Positions 51,618 through 60,605 are shown, counted from the first letter of the stretch. The stretch: 64,000 nucleotides of DNA from Halosimplex salinum (GCF_003730195.1 NZ_QWGG01000001.1:930001-994000), one strand, 5' to 3'. Notes: generated by a model not told the origin, from the letters alone. Translations and numbers: made by a program.

Positions 51618-52181
51618 ATGACCGCCGTCGACAACCTCTGGTACCTCGCCAGCGAGGCCCGACAGCAGGCCGAACAGGTGTACCACGGCCTCGCCGACGA
51701 CCACGAGGACTTCGTCGAGTACGAGACGCTCCGGTCGGTCTCTCGCGACCGCTTCCGCACCGTCGCGGAGCGGATCGAGGCACAGGGCCTGCCCTACGGC
51801 GCCCACACGCTCGCCTACAACGGTTCCGGGGAGGTACTCCTCGTGGAACAGGCGTCGATCGATACCTGGGTCCTCCCGGGGGGCGAGGTCGAACCCGACG
51901 AGACGATCCGCGAGGGCGCTCGCCGCGAACTCGGGGAGGAGGCGGGAATCGACGTCGACTACGACGGTCTCGGCGTCCTCGGCGAAGTCCGCTTTCGCGG
52001 TGACGGGCACGAGACGTGGGGCGTCCTCCCGATTTTCGAGGGGAGAGCGACGTCGACCGACCTCGTCGTCCGGGACCCGGACGACGAGATCACGGACGCC
52101 AGATGGTTCGCGGAGTTCCCGGAGAACACGCGGGACAGGGATGTCCTCAGCGAGTGGCGAGAGAAGCGATTCGGCGACTGA
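51618..52181 (+). CDS. NUDIX hydrolase
   Basis: This 187-residue protein has an N-terminal helical segment (NLWYLASEARQQAEQVYHG) before the Nudix domain. The Nudix box GGEVEPDETIREGARRELGEEAGID (consensus GX5EX7REUXEEXGU) carries the metal-binding Glu residues. It hydrolyses nucleoside-diphosphate-linked compounds, with specificity unknown. The start ATG 51618 is chosen because the upstream in-frame start at 51540 gives unrelated sequence. Confidence 0.87.
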   Translation: MTAVDNLWYLASEARQQAEQVYHGLADDHEDFVEYETLRSVSRDRFRTVAERIEAQGLPYGAHTLAYNGSGEVLLVEQASIDTWVLPGGEVEPDETIREGARRELGEEAGIDVDYDGLGVLGEVRFRGDGHETWGVLPIFEGRATSTDLVVRDPDDEITDARWFAEFPENTRDRDVLSEWREKRFGD

Positions 52182-52223
52182 GCGGCCGTTTTGCATCGGA
52201 ACCGGGGCCGACGAACGCCGGCG

Positions 52224-53051
52224 TCACTCGGGCCCGAACTGCTCGCCGTCGCGGGCGTCGGCTTCCAGTCGTCGGACCGTCGCGCGGGCGTTGCTGGCGT
52301 CGTAGCCGAAACACACCGATTCGGCGTACTCCGCGGCGACCTCGGTCGCGTGGACGAGGTCGTCGATGTCGACCTCGACCGCGTACAGTTCGATGGTGAA
52401 CGGGGCGTCGAGTTCGTCGACGAACCCGCGGGCGAGGATCTCCAGCCAGTAAGTCGTCGAGTAGGCCATGTCGTACAGCGGGACGACGAACTCGTCGACG
52501 TACTCGGCCAGCGCGTCGACGTCGAGGCCGGCGCGGTCGTAGACGTGCCCCGGATACGGGTCGGGATACAGCGTGAGATACAGGTCACCGGGGACGCGCT
52601 CGCGAGCCTCCGCGACGAACTCCGTGATGACGTTCGCGCGCCAGGCGCGCCAGTCGTCGAAGTCGCTGTCCGCGAACGCCGCCTCACAGCGGTCGCAGTG
52701 ACAGTACTCCTCGCGGGGGAACCCCACGTCGTCCAGCCGCACGTCGGGGCTGACCGCGGCGGCGTCTTCGACGATCTCCAGCAGCCCCTCGCGGTAGCGC
52801 TCGTGAGTGGGGCAGACGTACGCCCAGTCGAAGTACGGGCGGTCCCGGGTCGCGGGTTCGCCCTCGTCGCTGAGGGGAACCAGATCGGGGTTGTCGGCGG
52901 CCGCCTTGTTGTCGCCGAAGCAGGACACCATGTTGACGGCGTTCTCGACGGGTTCGGCCGCGCGGCCGGTGACGTCTTTGACCTCGTAGAACCCGCGGTC
53001 GAACTCCGCCCACTCCAGCTCAGGTTCGTTGCGCGTGACGACGCCGTACAT
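52224..53051 (-). CDS. Hypothetical protein resembling a glycoside hydrolase TIM barrel
   Basis: This 275-residue protein has alternating strand/helix blocks (FDWAYVCPTHERY, LDDVGFPREEYCHCDRCEAAF, GDLYLTLYPDPYPGHVYDR, FVVPLYDMAYST, FTIELYAVE). The CHCDRC pair of Cys near a helix resembles the Cys-containing turns in some GH42-like and family-10-like barrels. No catalytic Glu pair can be assigned with confidence. It may act on a polysaccharide or be a structural relative. It is monocistronic. Confidence 0.55.
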   Translation of the reverse strand: MYGVVTRNEPELEWAEFDRGFYEVKDVTGRAAEPVENAVNMVSCFGDNKAAADNPDLVPLSDEGEPATRDRPYFDWAYVCPTHERYREGLLEIVEDAAAVSPDVRLDDVGFPREEYCHCDRCEAAFADSDFDDWRAWRANVITEFVAEARERVPGDLYLTLYPDPYPGHVYDRAGLDVDALAEYVDEFVVPLYDMAYSTTYWLEILARGFVDELDAPFTIELYAVEVDIDDLVHATEVAAEYAESVCFGYDASNARATVRRLEADARDGEQFGPE

Positions 53052-53127
53052 ACCCGAGCCTACGGAGCCGGCGGGGTAAGTCGTTCGAAAAGCTGGTCGG
53101 AAGCCGATGCGACAGGGCGGCACCCGC

Positions 53128-53199
53128 TCAGTTGCGGAGCTTCAGCGCCGTCGCGACGACGACGAGGGCGGCGAGCAGGATGACTGCTTTCTTTGACAT
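53128..53199 (-). CDS. Predicted 23-residue membrane microprotein
   Basis: MSKKAVILLAALVVVATALK followed by LRN is a compact single-helix peptide with a basic N-terminus. It is preceded by an AT-rich segment with TTTTACC about 27 bp upstream. Similar short single-helix frames occur in haloarchaea, but at this length chance is a real possibility. Confidence 0.45.
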   Translation of the reverse strand: MSKKAVILLAALVVVATALKLRN

Positions 53200-53482
53200 C
53201 ACTCGAAGAAACGTGCCAATAAGGTAAAACGTTTCTGGTAGCCCACCGGACCGCCCGCTCGAGAACTCGCCCACGACGGGCCGACCGTCCCACTCACGGT
53301 CGATCCCTCGATCACGTCTCTGGGAAGGAGGAGAGTTCCGCGGCCGACCCGTCACCAGCGAGATCTGTCAGCCGCTGGACGGAGGCGTGACTGCCCTCGT
53401 CCGGCGTTTCGGTCGGCGCGTCGGTGGCGTCGTCCGAATCGGAGTCGTCGTCTCCGGGCTCTGCCCCTTCGCCGCTGGCCAC

Positions 53483-54328
53483 CTAGTCTTCGTCCGCCGG
53501 TGCGGGGTCGTTGTGCGTTCGCGGGTCCGCGGGCTCCTGGTTGCGCGGCGCCCCGTCGAGGTCCTGCTGGTTGACGAACGAGAACTCACCCTCAGAGTCC
53601 GGCGACTCGCCGGAGGTCCACGGCTGGCCCGGGTCGTCGTCCGGCTCGACGTTCGTCGACATGAACGCGTAGTTGAACTCCTGGTTCTCCACCTCGTCCG
53701 GGAAACTGTCCGGGATCGGATGGACGTCGAGGAGGTCCTCGGGGTCGCCGAGGTCTTTGAGGATCGCGATCCACTGGTTCTGGTGCATGGTGTCGCGGGC
53801 GATGAGGTACGCGAGCATGTCCTTCATCCCCGGGTCGTCGGTCATCTCGTAGAGGCGCGAGGCCAGGAGGCGCCCGCCGGACTCGGCGAGGATGTTCGCG
53901 TACATGTCCGACGCGAGGTTCCCCGTCGCGACGATCCAGCTCCCGTCGAACGGCACCCCGTTCGAGTCGTTCGGCATCGCGTGGAGCCCCGACGAGAGGA
54001 ACTGGCGCGGCTGCATGCCGGCGAGCTTCGCGAACTCGCTGTCGCCGGCCGCGACGTCCTCCAGCGACACCGGAGCGCCCCGGAGGTTCTTGTTGACCGC
54101 CGTCGCGAGCATCTCGATGTGGCCGAGTTCCTCGGCCGCCGTGTCCATCAGCGCCTCGCGGTATTCGGCGTGTTCGTCCGGCAGCGCACCGGCCTGGAAG
54201 AAGTACTGCATCGCGACGCGCATCTCGCCTTCGAGGCCGCCGATCGCCTGCTGGAGCAGCTTCGCGAACACCGGGTCCGGCTCTTCGACTTCGACTGGAT
54301 ACTGGAGTTGTGCGTCGTGGTAGAACAT
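53483..54328 (-). CDS. Manganese catalase
   Basis: This 281-residue ferritin-like enzyme has the dimanganese ligands E35 (EGEMRVAMQY), E67 and H70 (AAEELGHIEM), E149 (NILAES) and H182 (ARDTMHQNQW). These align with the Thermus/Lactobacillus enzyme set. It breaks down hydrogen peroxide in the cytoplasm. The C-terminus is an acidic disordered tail. The start ATG 54328 gives the family N-terminus MFYHDAQLQYPVEV. A TATA-like CTATTGAAAAC about 30 bp upstream may drive it. Confidence 0.93.
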   Translation of the reverse strand: MFYHDAQLQYPVEVEEPDPVFAKLLQQAIGGLEGEMRVAMQYFFQAGALPDEHAEYREALMDTAAEELGHIEMLATAVNKNLRGAPVSLEDVAAGDSEFAKLAGMQPRQFLSSGLHAMPNDSNGVPFDGSWIVATGNLASDMYANILAESGGRLLASRLYEMTDDPGMKDMLAYLIARDTMHQNQWIAILKDLGDPEDLLDVHPIPDSFPDEVENQEFNYAFMSTNVEPDDDPGQPWTSGESPDSEGEFSFVNQQDLDGAPRNQEPADPRTHNDPAPADED

Positions 54329-54437
54329 GTGACGTTCCGGGCTGTCCGACGCGCGGGTTTTCAATAGACGAGCGGCCTTCGCTGGCAAGCGTCACTCGCG
54401 ACGGAGTTCGGGACGACAGAAAACGGCGGGCGCGTGC

Positions 54438-54899
54438 TCAAGCGACGTCGATCTGCTCGGCGATGTTGTCGCGGACGATGGTGTCGCAGTAGGTACAGCG
54501 GATGCCGTCGTCCAGCACGTCGAAGCGAGACTCGACGGGTTCGTCTTCGGTGGTGATGCAGTGACGGTTCGGACAGGAGAGGACGCCGACGACCTCCGTG
54601 GGACGCTCGACGCGGTGTTTCTCGACCACGTCGAAGTCGCGCACGATGTTGATCGTCGCGGCGGGCGCGATCAGCGAGAGGACGTCCACCTCGTCCTGAC
54701 TCAGCTCGCGGCCCTCGACCTTGACGATGTCCTTCGAGCCGAGGCGGTCGCTGGGGACGCGGATCCCGACGCTGACGGTCTCGCCGCTCTCGGTGGTGAT
54801 GTCGAGGATAGCGAGGACGTTCAGCGCCTGTCCCGCGGTGATGTGGTCGACGACGGTGCCGTTGCGGATCTTGCTGACGCGGAGTTCTCGGTCGCTCAT
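54438..54899 (-). CDS. pyrI: Aspartate carbamoyltransferase regulatory subunit
   Basis: This 153-residue protein has an N-terminal allosteric domain ([16 protein letters not shown]..., [20 protein letters not shown]) and a C-terminal zinc domain with C109, C114 (CPNRHC) and C135, C138 (CTYC). It binds nucleotide effectors and holds the catalytic trimers together. It overlaps pyrB by 4 bp and is coupled to it. Length matches bacterial and archaeal PyrI. Confidence 0.94.
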   Translation of the reverse strand: MSDRELRVSKIRNGTVVDHITAGQALNVLAILDITTESGETVSVGIRVPSDRLGSKDIVKVEGRELSQDEVDVLSLIAPAATINIVRDFDVVEKHRVERPTEVVGVLSCPNRHCITTEDEPVESRFDVLDDGIRCTYCDTIVRDNIAEQIDVA

Positions 54900-55810
54900 T
54901 CGTCACCTCCGAGCATCAGGTCCAGCAGCGCCATCCTGACGGGGACGCCGTTGTGGGCCTGCTGGAAGTAGTGTGCGTGGTCGGTCTCGTCGATGTCGTG
55001 GGCGATCTCGTCGACGCGCGGGAGCGGGTGCATGACCGTCAGGTCGTCGCGAGCCGCCTCGAGCGTCTCGGTGTCGATCTGGTACTCGCCGGCCACTTCG
55101 CGGTACTCGCTCTCGTCGGGGAACCGTTCGGCCTGGATCCGGGTGACGTACAGCACGTCCAGCTCCGGCAGGACGGGTTCGAGCTCCGTGTGTTCGCGGA
55201 TGGTCGCGCCCTCCTCGTGGAGGTCGTAGCGGACGCTCCGCGGGAGCTGCAGGCTCTTCGGGCTGACGAAGTGCTGGTCGGCGTCGACGGTCGTCAGCGC
55301 GTGGGCGAGCGAGTGGACGGTCCGCCCGTACTTCAAGTCGCCCATGATCCCGATCGTGAGGTCGTCGAAGCCCGCCGACTCGCGGATCGTGTAGAGGTCG
55401 AGCAGGGTCTGCGTGGGATGTTGCCCCGCGCCGTCGCCCGCGTTGATCAGCGGGACGTCGACGAACTCGCTGGCCATCTGGGCCGACCCCTCGCTGGGGT
55501 GGCGCAACACGAGCGCGTCGGCGTATCCCTCGACCACTCTGACCGTGTCGGCGAGACTCTCGCCTTTCTTGACGCTCGAGGACTCGACGGTGCCCATGTC
55601 GACGACGTCGCCGCCCAGTCGCTTGACCGCCGCGGTGAAGCTCATCTTCGTCCGCGTGCTCGGCTCGAAGAAGAGCAGGCCGAGCAGCGTGTTCTCGTGG
55701 CGGTCGGCGAACGACTCCGGGTCCTCGGCCACCTCCGCGGCCCGGTCCAGCACCTCCTCGATGTCCGCCCGCGAGAGTTGTTTCGCACTGATAATGTGGT
55801 CGTGACTCAT
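54896..55810 (-). CDS. pyrB: Aspartate carbamoyltransferase catalytic subunit
   Basis: This 304-residue protein has the carbamoyl-phosphate loop STRTK (51-55), [22 protein letters not shown] and [10 protein letters not shown]. It makes N-carbamoyl aspartate in pyrimidine synthesis. The ATG at 55810 gives [14 protein letters not shown], the archaeal N-terminus. The larger open frame upstream is unrelated. Operon pyrB-pyrI. Confidence 0.95.
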   Translation of the reverse strand: MSHDHIISAKQLSRADIEEVLDRAAEVAEDPESFADRHENTLLGLLFFEPSTRTKMSFTAAVKRLGGDVVDMGTVESSSVKKGESLADTVRVVEGYADALVLRHPSEGSAQMASEFVDVPLINAGDGAGQHPTQTLLDLYTIRESAGFDDLTIGIMGDLKYGRTVHSLAHALTTVDADQHFVSPKSLQLPRSVRYDLHEEGATIREHTELEPVLPELDVLYVTRIQAERFPDESEYREVAGEYQIDTETLEAARDDLTVMHPLPRVDEIAHDIDETDHAHYFQQAHNGVPVRMALLDLMLGGDE

Positions 55811-55973
55811 CGAGTAGAGTCGCGCTCTCGACTCTCTTGAATCTCCCGACACAGCATCGCGCGAACGCCCACTACCGGGCTGTGCCGCGTCGTCTGGACC
55901 CCTTCGACGGCCGTTCCGGTCGCCCCCGCTCACGGCCGAACGTTCAAGTAGGATGCTGGGACCACGCCGACCC

Positions 55974-56612
55974 ATGCTCGCGATCGCAGGCGGCAAGGGC
56001 GGCTGCGGGAAGACGACGACCGCGCTCGGGCTCGCGGGGGCGCTCGGCAGGACCGGCGACCGACCGCTCGTCGTCGACGCGGACTGCGACATGCCCAACC
56101 TCCACACGATGGCCGAGACGGACCGTGGCCCCGGCGTCGGCGCCGTCGACGACGGCGACTCGATCACCGTCGCCAGCCACCGGAGTAGCGTCGTCCCCGG
56201 TGCGGAGGTGATCCCCGCCGGCTCGGCGTCCGGGCCGATCGGCCGGACGGCGCTGCGCCGCCTCGCCCGTTCTCGACGGACCGTCATCCTCGACTGCCCG
56301 GCCGGCGCGACCGACGCCGCGGCCGCCCCGTTACGTCACGCGACGGACGCGGTCGTCGTCTCGACGCCCGACCCCGCGAGTCGCTCCGACGCCGTCAAGA
56401 CGGCACAGATGGCCGAGTCGCTCGGGACGCGCGTCCTCGGTAGCGTGTTCACCCGTTCGGACACCGGCACACCGGTCCCCAGCGGGACCGCTCCCGAACT
56501 GGAACCGGTGCTGGCCACGGTGCCAGAGATCGACGGTGACGTGCTCGACAGCCGGCTCGGACGGACGTCGTACGATCGGCTCGCAAAGACGTGTTCGAGG
56601 CGGAATGTTTAA
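55974..56612 (+). CDS. MinD/ParA-like P-loop ATPase
   Basis: This 212-residue ATPase has the deviant Walker [12 protein letters not shown] and the Par[11 protein letters not shown] switch, then [28 protein letters not shown]. An ATG at 55953 is in frame and possible. The one at 55974 fits a promoter-like AT stretch at 55941-55950 and gives [13 protein letters not shown], a standard MinD start. These ATPases position proteins on membranes or DNA. It is followed 29 bp later by a RAD55-like gene, possibly a functional pair. Confidence 0.87.
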   Translation: MLAIAGGKGGCGKTTTALGLAGALGRTGDRPLVVDADCDMPNLHTMAETDRGPGVGAVDDGDSITVASHRSSVVPGAEVIPAGSASGPIGRTALRRLARSRRTVILDCPAGATDAAAAPLRHATDAVVVSTPDPASRSDAVKTAQMAESLGTRVLGSVFTRSDTGTPVPSGTAPELEPVLATVPEIDGDVLDSRLGRTSYDRLAKTCSRRNV

Positions 56613-56614
56613 TC
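56606..56614 (+). promoter_or_regulatory. TATA-like box for the RAD55-like gene
   Basis: TGTTTAATC overlaps the end of the MinD-like gene and lies 28-36 bp before the ATG at 56642, so this gene probably has its own promoter. Confidence 0.5.
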
Positions 56615-56641
56615 TGGTGGGGGTAAAACGTTCCGCCCAGC

Positions 56642-57271
56642 ATGGTCAACCGGCTACACACGGGCATCGACGTCCTCGACCGGAAGCTCGGGGGTGGGAT
56701 CCCGGAGGGGAGTATCGTCGCCCTCAGCGCCCAGCCGGCCAGCCAGGCGGAGCTGTTCCTCTACGAGCTGACCGCGACCCGCGGCACGCTGTACCTCTCG
56801 CTCGACCGCACCGCGCAGTCGGTCATCTCCAGCATCGAACAGTCCCCCGCCACGACGGGCGATCCGACGGTCCGACACATCTCGGGCGAGGCCCCGCTCG
56901 ACAACGCGGGCAAACTCGTCAGCGCGCTCCCCGAGACGTCGAACCTCATCGTCGACCCGCTGGACGTCCTCGAGGCACAGGAGCCGCCGTCGCGGTTCCG
57001 GTCGTTCATGAACGACCTCCAGAACCACATCGTCAACACCGGCAGCCTCGCCATCGTCCACTGTCTCGACGGCCGGTCCGTGCCGGCGCTCCGGGACACG
57101 ACCGAGCACTTCGCCGACGTCATCTTCCAGCTCGACACGACTATCACCAGCGACGAAGTCGAGAACCGCCTCGCCATCCCCAAGTTCCGCGGCGGCCGCG
57201 CCCCCAACGACATCATCAAACTCGACCTCGTCGAACAGGTCTCCATCGACACCTCCCGCGATATCGCCTAG
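56642..57271 (+). CDS. RAD55/RecA-family ATPase homologue lacking a Walker A lysine
   Basis: This 209-residue protein has the N-terminal RadA/KaiC-type strand GIDVLDRKLGGGIPEGSIVAL, but the P-loop reads LSAQPASQAEL (about 28-38), with no GK[ST]. A Walker B-like LIVDPLDVLE and the later helix with HIVNTGSLAIVH follow the family fold. It is therefore probably a non-hydrolysing, regulatory RecA-fold protein. It follows the MinD-like gene and has its own TATA-like box. The function is unknown. Confidence 0.8.
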   Translation: MVNRLHTGIDVLDRKLGGGIPEGSIVALSAQPASQAELFLYELTATRGTLYLSLDRTAQSVISSIEQSPATTGDPTVRHISGEAPLDNAGKLVSALPETSNLIVDPLDVLEAQEPPSRFRSFMNDLQNHIVNTGSLAIVHCLDGRSVPALRDTTEHFADVIFQLDTTITSDEVENRLAIPKFRGGRAPNDIIKLDLVEQVSIDTSRDIA

Positions 57272-57287
57272 AACCACCATCTTTTTC

Positions 57288-57475
57288 GCCGGGGGGTTTC
57301 CTCGATCGTGGTCCGAGAGAGCGAAGCTCTCTCGTCATCACGAAAGAGCGCAAAGCGCTCTTTCGAACGACTACGCTCCCTGCGGGAACCCCCCGGCCAA
57401 AAACGTGGGTGAAAAAGCCGAATTCGCGCCGCAGGCGCGAATTCGGGGAAACCGCGCTCACTCCGTTCGCGCGGT
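57288..57475. repeat. Array of hairpins between a RAD55-like gene and a NUDIX gene
   Basis: Perfect inverted repeats follow one another: 57314-57334 (9-bp arms, GAA loop), 57341-57365 (11-bp arms, AAA loop), 57418-57446 (13-bp arms CCGAATTCGCGCC, GCA loop) and 57451-57475 (7-bp arms). GCCGGGGGGTTTCC at 57288-57301 pairs, with one mismatch, with GGGAACCCCCCGGC at 57383-57396, enclosing the first two hairpins. The whole 190 bp has no gene. It may be a repeat element, a terminator complex or both. Confidence 0.75.
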
Positions 57476-57507
57476 ACGTTCCTGCGTGTGACCGCTACCG
57501 CGCAGAA

Positions 57508-58029
57508 TTACTGTCCGTTCTCGCACCGCTCGTACACCGGTTCGAACAGGTCCGGGTTGTAGACGTCGGCCGGGAGACCGTCGAACCACCGGGCGTCGGT
57601 TATCTCCTCGTCGTCCTCGACGTCGTGGCCCACTGCTATCTCCGTGGATTCGGCCACAGCCTCGTAGACGACCAGCGTCCAGCCGGCGGTCTCGCCGGTC
57701 TCCTCGTTCACGAAGGCGAACTCGTCGACGCCTCGGGGCGCGACGGGGTCGACCTCGATACCGGTCTCCTCTCGGAGCTCTCTGGCGACTCCCTCCGAGA
57801 GCGACTCGTCCGATTTGAGCGCGCCACCGGGACAGATCCAGCCGTCGGCCCACGGCTGTTCGACGAGCAGAACCCGCCCGTCGTCGTCGAACGCGAACGC
57901 GGTGGCCACCCAGCCGGCCGTCACCGCCTCCGAATCGGCGACTTCGGCGAAAGACGCCGGGTCCACGTTCTCTCGGCTCTCCGTGACGTAGAGGTCGTCG
58001 GTCCGCTCGCGGGCGTCCGTCACTCGCAT
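57508..58029 (-). CDS. NUDIX hydrolase
   Basis: This 173-residue protein has the Nudix box GGALKSDESLSEGVARELREETGIE, preceded by the strand VLLVEQPWADGWICP that binds the substrate ring. The N-terminus lacks extra domains, so this is a minimal Nudix protein. It cleaves a nucleoside-diphosphate derivative. The exact substrate is unknown. It is distinct from the NUDIX protein at 51618, with little sequence in common outside the box. Confidence 0.88.
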   Translation of the reverse strand: MRVTDARERTDDLYVTESRENVDPASFAEVADSEAVTAGWVATAFAFDDDGRVLLVEQPWADGWICPGGALKSDESLSEGVARELREETGIEVDPVAPRGVDEFAFVNEETGETAGWTLVVYEAVAESTEIAVGHDVEDDEEITDARWFDGLPADVYNPDLFEPVYERCENGQ

Positions 58030-58129
58030 ACGGACCGTTCGTCACCGACACGTCAAATATCTCGGTGGTCGGGACCGGCTCGATACCGCTCGGCCAACAC
58101 TTACGTTCCCGAGCCGTCTTCGTCCGAAT

Positions 58130-58528
58130 ATGCCCGAGAACCGCTACCAGCCCCTCCTCCAACTCGTTCACAACCGGGCCGGCGATTCCTTCCGTGGTTC
58201 GGTCCGGTACGACGCCGACGAGTGGAGCGTGCTCTACCTCCGTGATGACGTCGCGACCGAACGGCTCCGTGACTCGATGCCGTCTATCGTCGAGCGAGCG
58301 CGCGAGGCCGAACCGATCGTCCCGCAATCGACCTACGATACACTGGGCGAGACGCAAGCGACCGTCGAACTCCACGACCACGCGGCCCTGCTCCACTTCC
58401 GGGAGACCCCGACCAGCGGAGTGATCGTCTCGCTCGACCGGGACGTGGCCCAGGGGCTCGGTCAGTTCGTCAACGGCTGCAACGCCGTGCTCGAGAAACA
58501 GACGTCGAGCGACGACGGGAACGACTGA
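58130..58528 (+). CDS. Hypothetical haloarchaeal protein
   Basis: This 132-residue acidic alpha/beta protein (RYQPLLQLVHNRAGDSFRGSV, EWSVLYLRDDVATERL, ATVELHDHAALLHFRETPTS) ends in a helix with Glu/Lys/Asp residues. It looks like the small haloarchaeal family that pairs a DUF-type two-layer sandwich with a conserved HDH-like turn. No enzymatic residues can be assigned. It is divergent from the NUDIX gene. Confidence 0.6.
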   Translation: MPENRYQPLLQLVHNRAGDSFRGSVRYDADEWSVLYLRDDVATERLRDSMPSIVERAREAEPIVPQSTYDTLGETQATVELHDHAALLHFRETPTSGVIVSLDRDVAQGLGQFVNGCNAVLEKQTSSDDGND

Positions 58529-58544
58529 CGGCCGCGAAAACGGA

Positions 58545-59504
58545 CTACTCCTCGGCGCCTTCGAGCTCTTCGACGATCTCTTCGGCGTCGATGTCCTCGT
58601 CCTCGAGCGCTTCCTCGATGTCTTCGCCGCCCATGCCGCCCATGCCGCCCATCATACCGCCCATGCCGCCCATCATGCCGCCGCCGAGCTCCTCCTGGAC
58701 GATGATGCGGTCGACGTCGAGCAGGTTCGTGAGCTGCTGAGCGATCTGCTGTTTGCCCATCATCCACTGCTGGTTCATGGTCAGCTGCGGCGTGGCCTCG
58801 ATGTAGAGCGTCTCTTTCTCGACCTCGACGGTCTCGTACTCGGGCTCGCTCTCCTCGTCCTCGTCCTCGTCGTCCTCGTCGGACTCGACCAGCTGCTCCT
58901 CTTCGACGGTGTCGGTCTCGAACCAGACGTCGAGGTCCATGTCGAGGAAGACCGCGAGGAGCGCGCCGGCGCGCTCCTCGCGGTCCTCGACCTCGGAGAG
59001 GACCTCCCAGTCGTACTCGATGTCCTCGCCGGCGAGGGGGTGGTTGAAGTCGACGCGGGCGCGGCCGCCGATGATCGTCTCGACGTGCCCGTGCTCGCCC
59101 TCGAGGTCGACGTGTGCGCCGGGGTAGCGGTCGTCCTCGGGGATCTTGTCGGCGCTGACCGTGCGGACCTGGCTGTCGTCGAACTCGCCGAACGCCTCGG
59201 CGGCCGGGACCGTCACGGTGCCGGTGTCGCCGACCTCGCTCCCGAGGATGTCCTGTTCGACGGCCTCGAAGACGTGGCCCTCGCCGAGGACGATCGTCCG
59301 CGGTTCGAACTCCTGGTCCTCGCCGACGCCTTCCTCTTCGGCCACGTCGGCGTCGGTCGTGTCGACCAGGTCGCCGCCCTCGACGGTGCGGGCGGTGTAG
59401 GCCAGTTCGATGAAGTCGCCGTTCTGGAACCCAGTCTCCTCCTCGGTCTCGGATTCGTCGGCTGCGTCCTGCTCGGCCTCGTCGGCCTCGGACTCGTTAC
59501 TCAT
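58545..59504 (-). CDS. FKBP-type peptidyl-prolyl isomerase with acidic insert and GGM tail
   Basis: In this 319-residue protein the acidic N-terminus is followed by an FKBP/SlyD-type domain (FIELAYTARTVEGGDLVDTT, GEGHVFEAVEQDILGSEVGD) with an IF-like insert (HVETIIGGRARVDFNHPLAG). A long Asp/Glu segment precedes a C-terminal domain with LYIEATPQLTMNQQWMMGKQ. The end holds GGGMMGGMGGMMGGMGGMGG, then an acidic tail. The GGM repeats resemble the C-terminal tails of GroEL and thermosome subunits, which face the folding chamber. It probably assists protein folding in high salt. The start ATG 59504 follows the TATA-like CTCTTAAGAA. Confidence 0.87.
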   Translation of the reverse strand: MSNESEADEAEQDAADESETEEETGFQNGDFIELAYTARTVEGGDLVDTTDADVAEEEGVGEDQEFEPRTIVLGEGHVFEAVEQDILGSEVGDTGTVTVPAAEAFGEFDDSQVRTVSADKIPEDDRYPGAHVDLEGEHGHVETIIGGRARVDFNHPLAGEDIEYDWEVLSEVEDREERAGALLAVFLDMDLDVWFETDTVEEEQLVESDEDDEDEDEESEPEYETVEVEKETLYIEATPQLTMNQQWMMGKQQIAQQLTNLLDVDRIIVQEELGGGMMGGMGGMMGGMGGMGGEDIEEALEDEDIDAEEIVEELEGAEE

Positions 59505-59526
59505 ATCGTAAGCGACTCGCGTTGCA

Positions 59527-59536
59527 CTCTTAAGAA
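59527..59536 (-). promoter_or_regulatory. TATA-like box for the FKBP gene
   Basis: CTCTTAAGAA, readable on either strand, lies 23-32 bp before the ATG at 59504. Confidence 0.45.
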
Positions 59537-59696
59537 CAACGTTTCGGCCCCGAGTCACCCCAGCGGTCGAGCCGCCGTTCGAGCGGGCTTCGACAGCGTC
59601 TGAGTCGACGACCACTTCCACCCGACGTTTGACCGACTCGACGACGGGTCGGCCAGAAGTCAGTTGAACAGCGCGACGGAGACGGCCCGTCGTCGG

Positions 59697-60602
59697 TCAG
59701 TACTCGACTCGCGACCGGAACTCGGGGACGCCGCCGACGCCCAGGTCGACCTCGAACAGGGCGCCGGCGCCCTCGCCTTCCTCCTCGCGCGTGCCCGCCG
59801 CCCCCTCGCCGGGGCCGAGCGCGGTCGTGACGTACGCGGTGTCGTAGTCGGGACCGCCAAAGGTTATCGCCGACACCTTCTTGGCCGGGAACTCGACGCG
59901 GCGCCGTTCGGTGCCGTCGGGGCCGTACCGCGCGACGCGCCCGCCGTCCCAGAACGCCGACCAGACGTGCCCTTCGGCGTCGACGGTCATCCCGTCCGGG
60001 TAGCCCGACACGTCGCCGGTGTCGAGAAACGTCTCCCGGTCGGCGAGTTCGCCGGTGGCTCGGTCGTAGCGATACCGGCTGATTCGACCCGCCTCCGTCT
60101 CGGTGAAGTACAGGTGGTCGCCGTCGGGCGCGAACCCGAGGCCGTTGGAGAGGTGCGCGTCTTCCACGACGGTCGTCAGCGACCCGTCGGTGTCCAGTCG
60201 GTAGAGCGCGCCGGGTTCGCCGTCCGGCGACGGCATCGTCCCGCAGTACACGCGGCCCTCGGGGTCGGCGATCACGTCGTTGAACCGCGAGTCCTCCTCG
60301 CCGTCGATGGACTCGACGAGCGGGTCGCCGAGGCCGGATTCCGGGCTCCACGGCTGGACGCGCCCCTCGTCGCAGAACAGGAGGAGGTCGCCGGATTCCT
60401 GAATCGTGAACCCGCCGATGGCTCCCGCCGCATCGAGGACGCGCTCGTGGGACTCGGCTGCGGGGTCGTAACGGTACAGGTCCGCCTCTGGGATGTCGAG
60501 GAAGTAGACGACCTCCTCGTCGGGGTGCCAGAGCGGCCCCTCGCCGGTGTGACAGTGGGTGTCGGCGACGCGCCGCGGTTCGGCGGTCTCGTCGTCCGTC
60601 AC
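59697..60602 (-). CDS. SMP-30/gluconolactonase family protein
   Basis: This 301-residue six-bladed beta-propeller of the SMP-30/lactonase type has the metal ligand Glu of EGPLW (E21), the Asn of SRFNDVIADPEG and the Asp of SGYPDGMTVDAEG. It hydrolyses sugar lactones to aldonates. It follows the mannonate dehydratase gene by 3 bp and is coupled to it, so it probably supplies a sugar acid for that pathway, such as a lactone of an aldonate. Confidence 0.88.
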   Translation of the reverse strand: MTDDETAEPRRVADTHCHTGEGPLWHPDEEVVYFLDIPEADLYRYDPAAESHERVLDAAGAIGGFTIQESGDLLLFCDEGRVQPWSPESGLGDPLVESIDGEEDSRFNDVIADPEGRVYCGTMPSPDGEPGALYRLDTDGSLTTVVEDAHLSNGLGFAPDGDHLYFTETEAGRISRYRYDRATGELADRETFLDTGDVSGYPDGMTVDAEGHVWSAFWDGGRVARYGPDGTERRRVEFPAKKVSAITFGGPDYDTAYVTTALGPGEGAAGTREEEGEGAGALFEVDLGVGGVPEFRSRVEY

Positions 60603-60605
60603 GGC

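Noticed and set aside
55953-55973. Upstream ATG for the MinD-like gene
   Set aside because: Possible, but ATG 55974 fits the promoter spacing and family N-terminus better.
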